Source of the DNA: Sphingobacteriales bacterium
GTDB lineage: Bacteria; Bacteroidota; Bacteroidia; Chitinophagales; Chitinophagaceae
Assembly: GCA_016200915.1 (NCBI GenBank)
Contig: JACQDV010000008.1
Location: forward strand, 266,688-330,687
Direction: 5' to 3'
DNA length: 64,000 nt
Made by a program: the position numbers and the translations under genes. Position 1 is the stretch's first letter. Each line of letters begins with the position of its first letter. Below the pieces are notes generated by a model. That model did not search any database. It had not been told where the DNA came from and saw only the letters and a list, made by a program, of their open reading frames with translations. Positions 52,756 through 61,614 of this stretch are shown piece after piece.

Positions 52756-55113
52756 ATGAAACGGAAATTATTTTTTATTCTCCTGCCAGTAGTAATTGCA
52801 ATTACAGCAACTGCACAGGTAAAACATACATTTAGATTTAATGAACAGAAATTCCTGCTGGATGGTAAACCCTTTCGTATCATCAGCGGCGAAATGCATC
52901 CCGCCCGTATTCCTCACCAGTATTGGCGACATAGAATTCAAATGGCAAAAGCAATGGGATGCAATACCATCGCAGCCTATATATTCTGGAATTATCATGA
53001 AAATACTCCCGGTAATTTTGATTTCAGCACTGATAATAAAAACATCAGCGAGTTTTTAAAAATTTGCAAAGAAGAAAACCTGTGGGTCATTCTTCGCCCG
53101 GGTCCTTATGTATGTGCGGAATGGGATTTAGGTGGTAATACCGATGTGAATGGTGATTATCGCGGTACTGATTTAAAAGTTCATCATGCAGAAAACTTCA
53201 CTAATTATTCAGTATTCTCTTTTTGGGATACGCACCGGGCTTTGCATCCGCTGATGAATATGATCAATAAAAAAAGAACTGGTGACTGGATCAATACTTT
53301 CCTTGCTCAATATAAATATGGTGGTATGTTGCCGGTATGGGAATTAAGTGGCAATGAAACTTTTTGTATGATCGGTTATCATTCTGTTCCGGTAATTGTG
53401 GATGCTTATCAAAAAGGAATAAGAAATTTTGATGCACAACTTGCATTAAAAGCAATGAAAGATTATGCAGAAAGCAATCGTTATGGTTTAGGCTTCTATG
53501 CAAAGAATGGCTTTGTAAGTAATGAAGCAGATCATGAAAGTGCATCGAAAACGGTGGAGTATGCATACGATGACTGGTGTATTGCACAGTTTGCTAAATG
53601 GATAGGGAATGATACGATTTATAAAAAATACATGCAGCGTTGCCAGAATTATAAAAACTTGTTCGATCCCATCAGCAAACACATTCATGGTAAAGTACAG
53701 GGCTTCTGGTATTATCCTTTCGATGCTACTGAAGTAAATAACTTTTTTACAGAAGGCAACTCATGGCATTATTCGTTTACAGCGCAACAGGATATTGACG
53801 GATTGATAAAATTATACGGAGGCAAACAGGGCTTTCTGCAAAAATTAGAAGAGCTGTTCACTACGGCACAATCATTAAGTGGAAGAGACCAGGCTGATGT
53901 TACTGGCTTAATAGGTCAGTATGCACATGGTAACGAACCCAGTCATCATATTGCTTACCTCTTTAACTATGGCGGCAAACCATGGCGTACACAGCAGATC
54001 ATCCATAAAATTTGTACAGAATTTTATCCCAATAACCCGGATGGTTTAATTGGCAATGAAGATTGCGGACAAATGAGTGCATGGTTTGTATTGAGTGCCT
54101 TGGGTATTTATCAGCCAACTCCCGGAAGCGGAGTGCTTACATTCGGCACACCATTGTTTGATGAAGCTGTTATCCATTTTGAAAATGGAAAATCATTTAC
54201 TATAAAAGCCAATAATCGCAGCGCTTCTAATTTTTATATTGATGCTGCACGGCTCAATGGTAAACCATATGCACACAACTTTATTAATACTGCTGATTTT
54301 GAAAATGGAGGAGAGTTGTTTTTTGAAATGAGTGATAAACCAAATTTAATAAGAGGTACAAAAGAGGAAGATTTACCACATTCATCAGCCTTCTCAAAAG
54401 ATTTTGTTGCTGTGCCGTATTTTAATATGACCAGTAATAAATTCAAAACAACATTACCTGTTTTATTGCAGCATATAGATAAACAGGCAAACATCTATTA
54501 CAGTGTTCAGCCAAAAGGACAAAAAGCAACTCCATTTAAACGATATACAAAACCATTCACTGTAAGTAATACAACCGATGTTTTGTTTTATGCTGAAAAA
54601 GATGGAGTGAAGAGTTCAGTCATTACACAAACATTCTACAAAGTTCCATCTGACAGAACAATAGAAGTGTTGAGTAAAGTAAATGCAATGTACACTGCCG
54701 GTGGTAAAGATGCATTGATTGATGGAATAATGGGAAAGACCAACTGGAAGTCCGGTGAATGGACTGGCTACTATAACCAGGATTTTGTAGCAATAATCGA
54801 TTTAAAATCTGTAAGAAAAATAAATTACACCGGAGTACATACATTACAGGATGTAAGTCCATGGATCGTTTATCCAAAGCAAATTATTGTCGAAATCAGT
54901 GATGATGGTAAAACATATAAACCATTAATCACTATTGATAATAAAGTTTCAATGGAAGAACGTGGCCCCATCATGCAGGAATTGGGAACTAATGTAAATG
55001 CAAAAGCAAGGTTTGTAAAAATTACTGCAGTTAATGGTGGAGCACTGCCTGCATGGCACGAAAGTGCAGGGATGCCAACGCATCTTTTCATAGATGAACT
55101 GATTGTTAAATAA
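52756..55113 (+). CDS. Chimeric protein: GH35 N-terminal part joined to GH92 C-terminal part
   Basis: 785-residue secreted protein (leader ending ITATAQ). Residues about 22-125 match the start of a GH35 beta-galactosidase barrel (FLLDGKPFRIISGEMHPARI, NTIAAYIFWNYHENTPG, VILRPGPYVCAEWDLGG). At GG (53131-53136) it changes abruptly to the C-terminal (alpha/alpha)6 region of a GH92 alpha-mannosidase (DVNGDYRGTDLKVH, FWDTHRALHPL, LPVWELSGNETFCMIGYHS, TGLIGQYAHGNEPSHHIAYL, GNEDCGQMSAWFVLSALG). A chitobiase-type and an F5/8-type C-terminal domain follow. Both GH35 catalytic glutamates and the whole N-terminal GH92 domain are missing. An in-frame deletion between two neighbouring genes, or an assembly join, explains it best. 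Activity is doubtful. Confidence 0.85.
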   Translation: MKRKLFFILLPVVIAITATAQVKHTFRFNEQKFLLDGKPFRIISGEMHPARIPHQYWRHRIQMAKAMGCNTIAAYIFWNYHENTPGNFDFSTDNKNISEFLKICKEENLWVILRPGPYVCAEWDLGGNTDVNGDYRGTDLKVHHAENFTNYSVFSFWDTHRALHPLMNMINKKRTGDWINTFLAQYKYGGMLPVWELSGNETFCMIGYHSVPVIVDAYQKGIRNFDAQLALKAMKDYAESNRYGLGFYAKNGFVSNEADHESASKTVEYAYDDWCIAQFAKWIGNDTIYKKYMQRCQNYKNLFDPISKHIHGKVQGFWYYPFDATEVNNFFTEGNSWHYSFTAQQDIDGLIKLYGGKQGFLQKLEELFTTAQSLSGRDQADVTGLIGQYAHGNEPSHHIAYLFNYGGKPWRTQQIIHKICTEFYPNNPDGLIGNEDCGQMSAWFVLSALGIYQPTPGSGVLTFGTPLFDEAVIHFENGKSFTIKANNRSASNFYIDAARLNGKPYAHNFINTADFENGGELFFEMSDKPNLIRGTKEEDLPHSSAFSKDFVAVPYFNMTSNKFKTTLPVLLQHIDKQANIYYSVQPKGQKATPFKRYTKPFTVSNTTDVLFYAEKDGVKSSVITQTFYKVPSDRTIEVLSKVNAMYTAGGKDALIDGIMGKTNWKSGEWTGYYNQDFVAIIDLKSVRKINYTGVHTLQDVSPWIVYPKQIIVEISDDGKTYKPLITIDNKVSMEERGPIMQELGTNVNAKARFVKITAVNGGALPAWHESAGMPTHLFIDELIVK

Positions 55114-55482
55114 AAGTTCAGTTTTGTTGAGGCGTTTTAAAGGCATCTCTTTTAACCGGGAGGTGCCTTATATTTTATATCCTTTTTGTAATGTTATTAT
55201 TGGCGCAGACAAGGTGAATTGAGGAACAGGGCGACAATAATGGAATGAATACATTTAACTTTCCGTAACTTTTAATAAACTGTCTGAAAATGATTACTTG
55301 AATTTCGTGTCGGCTTAAAGTGGGCTGTGGGGACAGAGACACAGCCCACGACAACATGTCGCCATTCGTGTCCCCACGAATGGCTTAGCGGTGAATAGGC
55401 TTATATTTTTTTTTGACAGCTTTTAAAAGTTTATTGCATAGGTTTATTTGAATATAAAATGATCAATAAAAAATCGCATTCA
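55114..55482. other. Intergenic region before the first fucosidase
   Basis: 369 bases without a gene. It contains an imperfect stem at about 55139-55168 (AGGCATCTC with GAGGTGCCT), another inverted pair ATTATTG/CAATAAT near 55196 and 55235, and the multi-hairpin element at 55320-55384 described separately. Confidence 0.6.
55320..55384. repeat. Compact multi-hairpin palindromic element
   Basis: Two perfect 10-bp stems in 65 bases: GTGGGCTGTG (55320-55329) with CACAGCCCAC (55340-55349), loop 10; and GCCATTCGTG (55361-55370) with CACGAATGGC (55375-55384), loop 4. A small GACA/TGTC stem lies between them. The loop side GTGGGGACA (55327-55335) can also pair with TGTCCCCAC (55369-55377), so two folds exclude each other. 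This resembles REP/BIME-type intergenic elements. Confidence 0.7.
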
Positions 55483-56925
55483 ATGAAAAGGATTTTTGCT
55501 TGTTTGTTCTCATTATGGATTTGCATTTTGACCAATGCTCAAACAAAAGAATATTATCCCGATCCTGATACCGCAATTCAGCATCGCCTTGAAGAATGGA
55601 AGGATTTAAAGTTTGGTTTGCTGATGCATTGGGGAACATATAGTCAGTGGGGTATTGTAGAAAGCTGGAGTATTTGTCCTGAAGATTTAGGTTGGGCTGC
55701 ATGGGCATGGAAAAAAGGAGTGACAGATAACTATGCTGATTACTTAAAAAAATATGAAGCACTTAAAACGACTTTCAATCCAAAAAAATTTAATCCTGAA
55801 AAATGGGCTGCAGCCGCAAAATATGCCGGTATGAAATATATGGTGTTTACCACCAAGCATCATGATGGCTTTTGTATGTTTGATACTAAATACACCGATT
55901 ATAAAATAACAGATAAGGATTGTCCTTTTTCAACAAATCCACGAAGTAATGTTGCTAAAGAAGTTTTTAGTGCATTCAGAAATGAAGGCATGTGGGTGGG
56001 TGCTTATTTTTCAAAACCCGACTGGCATAGCGATTATTACTGGTGGAAACATTTTCCTCCTGCTGACAGAAATCCAAATTATTCTATTCAAAAATATCCT
56101 GAGCGATGGAAACAGTTTACAGATTATACACATAACCAATTGAATGAGCTGGTAAGTGATTATGGTAAATTAGATATTTTATGGTTAGATGGTGGTTGGG
56201 TGCGTAAAAAAACAGAAGAAGAAGAAGTAAAAGCTGATTTGACAGAAGTTTATGAAGGAAGCCGATGGGCAAGAAATCCGCAAAGCCAGGATATTGATAT
56301 GCCAAGATTAGTAAAGGAAGTGAGACAAAAACAACCAAAGCTAATCGTTGTTGATAGGGCAGTTCCCGGTGAGCAACAAAATTATCTTACACCCGAACAA
56401 CATATTCCTGATAATGGTTTGCCTTATCCATGGGAAACCTGTATGACCATGGCAGGTAGCTGGAGTTATGTTCCCGGCGATATTTATAAACCAACGAATG
56501 AACTGGTTGAAAAATTAGTTGACATTGTAAGTAAAGGTGGTAACTTTTTATTGAACATCGGTCCAAGTCCTGATGGTGAGTATGATGATACTGCTTATAC
56601 ACGATTACAACAAATTGGCGATTGGATGAAGATCAACAGCAATGCTATTTATAATACAAGAATGTTTACGGTATTTGGTGAAGGAGATAATATTCGTTTT
56701 ACACAATCAAAAGATGGTAAAACAAAATTCATTTTCTTATTCAACTTTCCGCAAAACAAAGTAACCATTACTAAAATGCCTTTTGCTAAAAAAGCAACAG
56801 TACAAATGCTTGGCTCTTCAGCAAAGATCAAATGGAAAGATACGGGCAATGGAATTGAATTAAGTATTCCTGAGTCATTAAAGAAAGTAACTGATCATGT
56901 ATGGGTACTAAAAGTACTGGAGTAA
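55483..56925 (+). CDS. GH29 alpha-L-fucosidase
   Basis: 480-residue secreted enzyme (leader ending ILTNAQ). The GH29 barrel is clear: GLLMHWGTYSQWG near the start, YMVFTTKHHDGFCMFD, and the nucleophile Asp in LDILWLDGGW. GGNFLLNIGPSPDGE closes the barrel, followed by a beta-sandwich C-terminal domain. It removes L-fucose from oligosaccharides. I prefer ATG 55483 to 55459 because the leader starts directly there. A longer GH29 follows after 19 bases, and a FucP-type transporter lies further on. Confidence 0.93.
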   Translation: MKRIFACLFSLWICILTNAQTKEYYPDPDTAIQHRLEEWKDLKFGLLMHWGTYSQWGIVESWSICPEDLGWAAWAWKKGVTDNYADYLKKYEALKTTFNPKKFNPEKWAAAAKYAGMKYMVFTTKHHDGFCMFDTKYTDYKITDKDCPFSTNPRSNVAKEVFSAFRNEGMWVGAYFSKPDWHSDYYWWKHFPPADRNPNYSIQKYPERWKQFTDYTHNQLNELVSDYGKLDILWLDGGWVRKKTEEEEVKADLTEVYEGSRWARNPQSQDIDMPRLVKEVRQKQPKLIVVDRAVPGEQQNYLTPEQHIPDNGLPYPWETCMTMAGSWSYVPGDIYKPTNELVEKLVDIVSKGGNFLLNIGPSPDGEYDDTAYTRLQQIGDWMKINSNAIYNTRMFTVFGEGDNIRFTQSKDGKTKFIFLFNFPQNKVTITKMPFAKKATVQMLGSSAKIKWKDTGNGIELSIPESLKKVTDHVWVLKVLE

Positions 56926-56944
56926 ATAAATCAGAAATAATTAT

Positions 56945-59125
56945 ATGAAAAAGATGCTTGCTATAAAACGTTGTGTTATGTTACTATTATTAACACAATT
57001 GGTTACTGTTGCTGATGCGCAGCCATATCAACCTAACTGGGAATCGTTAGATAAGCGACCCGTTCCACAATGGTTTACTGATGCCAAGTTTGGAATATTT
57101 ATTCACTGGGGTGTTTATTCAGTACCCGGCTATTGTACAAAAGGAAATTATGCTGAATGGTATCAAAATGGTTTAATGAATGGAGATAGTGCCCGCATAA
57201 AGTTTCATAAGCAAAAATTTGGCAACCGTTCTTATTATGATTTAGCCAATGATTTTAAAGCAGAGTTATATAATCCGGATGAATGGGCAAAGCTGTTTGA
57301 AAAATCAGGAGCGAAATATATTGTACTCACTTCAAAGCATCATGATGGATTTACACTGTGGCCCGATAAAACTGCAGATAAAACATGGGGCTTCTCATGG
57401 AATGCAGGATCAATTGGTCCGAAAAGAGATTTGTTAGGTGATTTATTTACAGCAGTACGTAAAACATCTGTTCATCCGGGAATGTATTACTCTTTGTATG
57501 AGTGGTTCAATCCATTGTGGAAAAAAGACCCCAAACAATTTGCAGTCAATCATACATGGCCGCAAATGAAAGAACTCATTACTAAATATGAACCAGATGT
57601 TTTTTGGACTGACGGAGATTGGGATGCACCTGCTTCTACCTGGAAAAGTGAAGAGTTTCTTGCATGGGTATATAATGAAAGCAATGTAAAAGATCGTATC
57701 GTTACTTATGACAGGTGGGGAAGCGGTGTTCGTTTCAATCATGGTGGAGTATATACTCCGGAATACCAACCTGATTTGGATTTTGAAAATCATGCATGGG
57801 AAGAAAGTCGTGGTATGGGTTATAGTTATGGTTATAACCGGGAAGAGGATGCATGGGATTATAATTCTACTCAATCATTAGTAATTGCATTGATTGATAA
57901 AGTGAGTCGTGGTGGAAATTTTTTATTAGATATAGGTCCTGATGAACATGGAAAGATACCACCTATCATGCAGGAACGCTTATTACAAATAGGAGATTGG
58001 TTAAATGTAAATGGGGAAGCTATTTACAATACCCGTCGCTGGAAAAATCCCGTGCAATGGAGTGAAGGTAGGAGAGATTATAAAGGGAGCAATGAACATA
58101 TTAGTGGTGACTGGAAAACAGGTGGGGATATAATGCTGAAGTTGACAGTTGATCCCGATCCTGGGTATGCAGTAAAAGAAATATTTTATACATACAACGA
58201 AAAAAATAATAACCTGTATGCAATTTTTCCTAAATATCCCGATGACCAGAAACTGGTATTAAAGAATATGCATCTTCCTGCGAACACCACACTAAGCTTT
58301 CTGTCCACTAATGAGAGACTTCTATGGAAACAGGCTGGCGATAATGCAGAAATCACTTTGCCAAATTATAATCCTAATAAGATAAAAACTCCCTATGCAT
58401 TTGCTGTAAAGATTGAGAACTTTGGACGCTTCAGTCAGAAACCTGTGATAAACCTTAGTTATAAAACCAGTATTACTAAACCTTCTGTGGACATTACTGC
58501 TCCTGCAGGCACAACAGTATATTATACCTTAGATGGAACAACGCCTTCATTACAATCTACTATCTATAGTAAGCCGTTTCAATTAACTACATCGGCTATC
58601 TTTAAAGCCATTGCCGTGCCGAATGATAAATCAGTAATGGAAAGTAATGTAACAGAGCTTTATTGCAAAACTTATAACTGGATGAGATCATTGGCTGTTA
58701 GTAAGGCAAAACCCGGTATTGCATACAAATATTATGAGACCAGCCAGGCATTTGATAAAGAAGTAGAAAAGCTGACGGCAAAATCTTCGGGAGTTGTAAA
58801 TGCCATTAATCTTGAGAAAAAAGAAAGGGTTGATAAATTTGCTTTTGTATTTGACGGATATATAAAAATTTCTAAAGAAGGAGTATATACATTCTACACC
58901 TCATCTGATGATGGAAGCTTGTTGTATATTGATGATGAATTGGTAGTTAATAACGACGGCAATCATGGTAATGTAGAAAAACAGGATAAAGCAGCACTCA
59001 GGAAAGGATTTCATAAAATAAAACTGGTGTATTACGATAATGGTGGTGGAAATGAATTAAAAGTTTCCGTTCAGCAAGATGGTGGTAAAAAAGTATTGTT
59101 GAGTGGAGAATGGCTGTTTCATTAA
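56945..59125 (+). CDS. GH29 alpha-L-fucosidase with chitobiase-like and PA14 domains
   Basis: 726-residue secreted enzyme (leader ending VADAQ). GH29 barrel at about 30-370: FGIFIHWGVYSVPGYC, YIVLTSKHHDGFTLWP, nucleophile Asp in YEPDVFWTDGDW, GGNFLLDIGPDEHG. A chitobiase/beta-hexosaminidase C-terminal type domain follows (near 510-575, TVYYTLDGTTPSLQSTIY), and then a PA14-like domain (about 600-720, GVYTFYTSSDDGSLLYIDD) that may bind glycan. It differs enough from the upstream GH29 to suggest a different fucosyl linkage. The GH27 gene follows after 34 bases. Confidence 0.93.
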   Translation: MKKMLAIKRCVMLLLLTQLVTVADAQPYQPNWESLDKRPVPQWFTDAKFGIFIHWGVYSVPGYCTKGNYAEWYQNGLMNGDSARIKFHKQKFGNRSYYDLANDFKAELYNPDEWAKLFEKSGAKYIVLTSKHHDGFTLWPDKTADKTWGFSWNAGSIGPKRDLLGDLFTAVRKTSVHPGMYYSLYEWFNPLWKKDPKQFAVNHTWPQMKELITKYEPDVFWTDGDWDAPASTWKSEEFLAWVYNESNVKDRIVTYDRWGSGVRFNHGGVYTPEYQPDLDFENHAWEESRGMGYSYGYNREEDAWDYNSTQSLVIALIDKVSRGGNFLLDIGPDEHGKIPPIMQERLLQIGDWLNVNGEAIYNTRRWKNPVQWSEGRRDYKGSNEHISGDWKTGGDIMLKLTVDPDPGYAVKEIFYTYNEKNNNLYAIFPKYPDDQKLVLKNMHLPANTTLSFLSTNERLLWKQAGDNAEITLPNYNPNKIKTPYAFAVKIENFGRFSQKPVINLSYKTSITKPSVDITAPAGTTVYYTLDGTTPSLQSTIYSKPFQLTTSAIFKAIAVPNDKSVMESNVTELYCKTYNWMRSLAVSKAKPGIAYKYYETSQAFDKEVEKLTAKSSGVVNAINLEKKERVDKFAFVFDGYIKISKEGVYTFYTSSDDGSLLYIDDELVVNNDGNHGNVEKQDKAALRKGFHKIKLVYYDNGGGNELKVSVQQDGGKKVLLSGEWLFH

Positions 59126-59159
59126 TTGTTTATTCAAAAATCATTAACCATAAATTGCT

Positions 59160-60413
59160 ATGTTGAAATTTATTGCATCGTCAGCTTTTACAGTACTTCT
59201 ATTGATTAGCAACAATGCTGCCGCACAAGTTTATACTAAAGAAGGTAAGTTGCTGGCTGATAAACCACCAATGGGATGGATGACCTGGAACTATTTTGCA
59301 GAAAATATTAATGAGAAAGATATTAAAGAAATGGCCGATGCCATGGTGAGCAGTGGTATGGCTAAAGCAGGCTACCAGTATATTTTTATTGATGACGGCT
59401 GGCAGGGCGGGAGAGATAACCGGAATAATATTATTCCCGATGCAAAGAAATTTCCTTCTGGTATAAAAGCATTGGCGGATTATGTGCATAGTAAAGGATT
59501 AAAGTTGGGTATTTATAGTGATGCTGCACAACTTACTTGTGCCGGTTATACAGCCAGTGTTGGATTTGAAGAACAGGATGCAAAAACATTTGCTTTATGG
59601 GGAATTGATTACCTGAAATATGATTATTGCAATGCACCCGAAGATCCTATTACTGCACAGGTTCGTTATAAAGCAATGGCCGATGCGTTACGAAAAAGCG
59701 GGAGAGACATCGCTTTTGGTATTTGCGAATGGGGAAACCGTAAACCATGGCTCTGGGCAGCAAGCGTTGGTGGACAATTATGGCGTACCACTGCTGATGT
59801 AAGAGATAAATGGAGTTGTAATAAACAATACACCAATCAAAACGAGCTGCATAGTTTAGGTGCAGGAATATTAGATATTATTGATGTGAACGCTGCATTG
59901 AATGTGTATTCCGGTCCTGGCCATTGGAATGATATGGATATGCTGGTGGTTGGTTTGTACGGAAAGAAAGGCCCATCAGGCGATCTGGGTGGTGTTGGAT
60001 GTACAGATACCGAATATCAAACGCAGATGAGTATGTGGTGTATGATGAATTCCGTACTGGCAGCAACTAATGATATCCGAAACATGAATGAAAACACTAA
60101 ACGCCTTTTAATGAACGAAGAAATAATTGCCATTAGCCAGGATTCATCGGGTAAACAGGCTGAAAGAAAAATTAATGCTGCAAACTGGAATGTGTTTATT
60201 AAACAACTGGCAAATGGAGATTATGCTATTGCCTTATTAAACAGGGGTGGCGTTGCTTCGGATTACCAATTAAATTTTGCTGACCTGGGCTTAACCGGAA
60301 ATTATGAGATAAGAGATGTATGGGAACATAAAGTAATTGGTAAAACTAAGCAGTGGAAAGGCAACGTTAAAAGCCATGAAACAAAAGTGTTCCGGTTGAA
60401 AAGAATACCATAA
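59160..60413 (+). CDS. GH27 alpha-galactosidase
   Basis: 417-residue secreted enzyme (leader ending NNAAAQ). Canonical GH27: PPMGWMTWNYF, the Asp-Asp pair in YIFIDDGWQGG, nucleophile Asp in LKYDYCNAPED, acid/base Asp in WNDMDMLVVG. The Asp-Asp pair separates it from the Asp-Ile form at 42109, so real alpha-galactosidase (or N-acetylgalactosaminidase) action is expected. It ends the fucosidase unit. A mobile element lies about 95 bases downstream. Confidence 0.92.
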   Translation: MLKFIASSAFTVLLLISNNAAAQVYTKEGKLLADKPPMGWMTWNYFAENINEKDIKEMADAMVSSGMAKAGYQYIFIDDGWQGGRDNRNNIIPDAKKFPSGIKALADYVHSKGLKLGIYSDAAQLTCAGYTASVGFEEQDAKTFALWGIDYLKYDYCNAPEDPITAQVRYKAMADALRKSGRDIAFGICEWGNRKPWLWAASVGGQLWRTTADVRDKWSCNKQYTNQNELHSLGAGILDIIDVNAALNVYSGPGHWNDMDMLVVGLYGKKGPSGDLGGVGCTDTEYQTQMSMWCMMNSVLAATNDIRNMNENTKRLLMNEEIIAISQDSSGKQAERKINAANWNVFIKQLANGDYAIALLNRGGVASDYQLNFADLGLTGNYEIRDVWEHKVIGKTKQWKGNVKSHETKVFRLKRIP

Positions 60414-60720
60414 TGCGGAAGTCAAATGATCTTTAAAGAACTTTATGCTAATCGCAGTTTCTGATATTAAAATAAACAGCAGTAATTATTTGTTTGTAGT
60501 TATGATGGGGTGCATTTCAAATTTTCGCACCCTGACCCACCCCTATGAAATAATCTTTTATTTTAAAACACTACTGCACCCCTCCGGGGAGGGGATAAAA
60601 AGGCTGCTAATCTAAATTCAAATAAATCATGCGTTGCGAAAATTTGAAATGCACCCGTTATGATGCCGCTAAATAAAAGCTATTCTTCTTTTTGATAACT
60701 TACGGTAGAAATTCTTCCAT
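60414..60720. other. Intergenic region occupied mainly by a MITE
   Basis: 307 bases without a gene. Nearly half (60508-60656) is the MITE-like element described next. The rest is AT-rich and holds no clear promoter. Confidence 0.7.
60499..60665 (-). mobile_element. MITE-like element, copy 2, with perfect ends and target duplication
   Basis: The element spans 60508-60656 (149 bases). Its 22-base ends, 60508-60529 (starting GGGTGCATTTCA) and 60635-60656, are exact inverted repeats. It is flanked by a perfect 9-base direct repeat GTTATGATG at 60499-60507 and 60657-60665, the mark of transposition. It has an internal 7-bp hairpin CCCCTCC/GGAGGGG at 60579-60594 and no coding capacity. Its whole length aligns with copy 1 at 11396-11538 in opposite orientation. 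A 9-base duplication is seen with several DDE transposase families; the parent is unknown. Confidence 0.92.
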
Positions 60721-61590
60721 ATGAACAGGCAAACTTTTCTCCGTATGATTGGTACCGGCATTATCGGTACTACTTTATTACCAGATGAATTATTGGCCAG
60801 TCCTTCCGGAGTAAAACCCAAAATTTCCCTGCAACTCTACACAGTAAGAAATGAAATAGCAAAAGACTTAGAAGGAACATTAAAGCGTATTGCTGATATG
60901 GGATTTAAATACGTGGAGACAGCCTTCTGGCCAAAAGAAATAAGTCTGGAAAAAGCAGCCAGTACACTTAAGAAAGCCGGGCTCAAAGTTTCCTCATGTC
61001 ATATTGAATTACCTGCAGGTGATAATAAAGAGGTATTTCTGCAAACAGCCAAAGCGTTTAATTGCAAAAAAATGATTTGGCATGGCTGGCCCGAAGATAA
61101 AAGATATAGTTCGCCGGAGGGTACAAAAGAATTGATAAAAATATATAATGAAGCTGCTGCTTTTGCAAAATCAAATGGACTGGAATTTGGTTTGCATAAT
61201 CATTGGTGGGAGTACCGGAACATTGTTGGCGGCAAACCAGTATATGAATGGTTGCTGAAAGAAACGGACCCGTCAATATTTTTTGAGATAGATACATATT
61301 GGGTAAAAGTGGCTGGTTTTACACCGGCGCAAATTGTAAAGAAGTTTGGCCCACGGGCAAAATTGCTGCACATGAAAGATGGCCCCGCCAGGTGGAATGA
61401 TAAACTGGCGGAAGATAATCCGGATCCAATGACTTCATTGGGAAAAGGAACACAAAATGTACCTGCTATTGTTGGCGCAGCACAATATGCTGATTTCTTA
61501 GTGGTGGAAATGGATAAAGTGGAAGGTGATGTTTTTCAAAAGATCAAAGAAAGTTATGATTATTTACATCAGAAATTTAAGCTGGGATGA
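60721..61590 (+). CDS. Secreted sugar isomerase/epimerase-like TIM-barrel protein
   Basis: 289-residue protein with an export leader (MNRQTFLRMIGTGIIGTT..LLASPS) and a xylose-isomerase-like TIM barrel (AP endonuclease 2 family): ISLQLYTVRNEIAKDLEGTL, FKYVETAFW, CHIELPAGDN, FGLHNHWWEY, FFEIDTYWVKVAG, LLHMKDGPARW and VVEMDKVEGD, which carry the expected metal-ligand Glu, His and Asp residues. The leader has Asn-Arg, not Arg-Arg, so Tat export is uncertain. Periplasmic members act on keto-sugars or glycosides in some Bacteroidota. The substrate here is unknown. It lies between the MITE and the araC-type gene. Confidence 0.85.
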   Translation: MNRQTFLRMIGTGIIGTTLLPDELLASPSGVKPKISLQLYTVRNEIAKDLEGTLKRIADMGFKYVETAFWPKEISLEKAASTLKKAGLKVSSCHIELPAGDNKEVFLQTAKAFNCKKMIWHGWPEDKRYSSPEGTKELIKIYNEAAAFAKSNGLEFGLHNHWWEYRNIVGGKPVYEWLLKETDPSIFFEIDTYWVKVAGFTPAQIVKKFGPRAKLLHMKDGPARWNDKLAEDNPDPMTSLGKGTQNVPAIVGAAQYADFLVVEMDKVEGDVFQKIKESYDYLHQKFKLG

Positions 61591-61614
61591 GGGAAGCACC
61601 TGCCTCTTTTGAAA

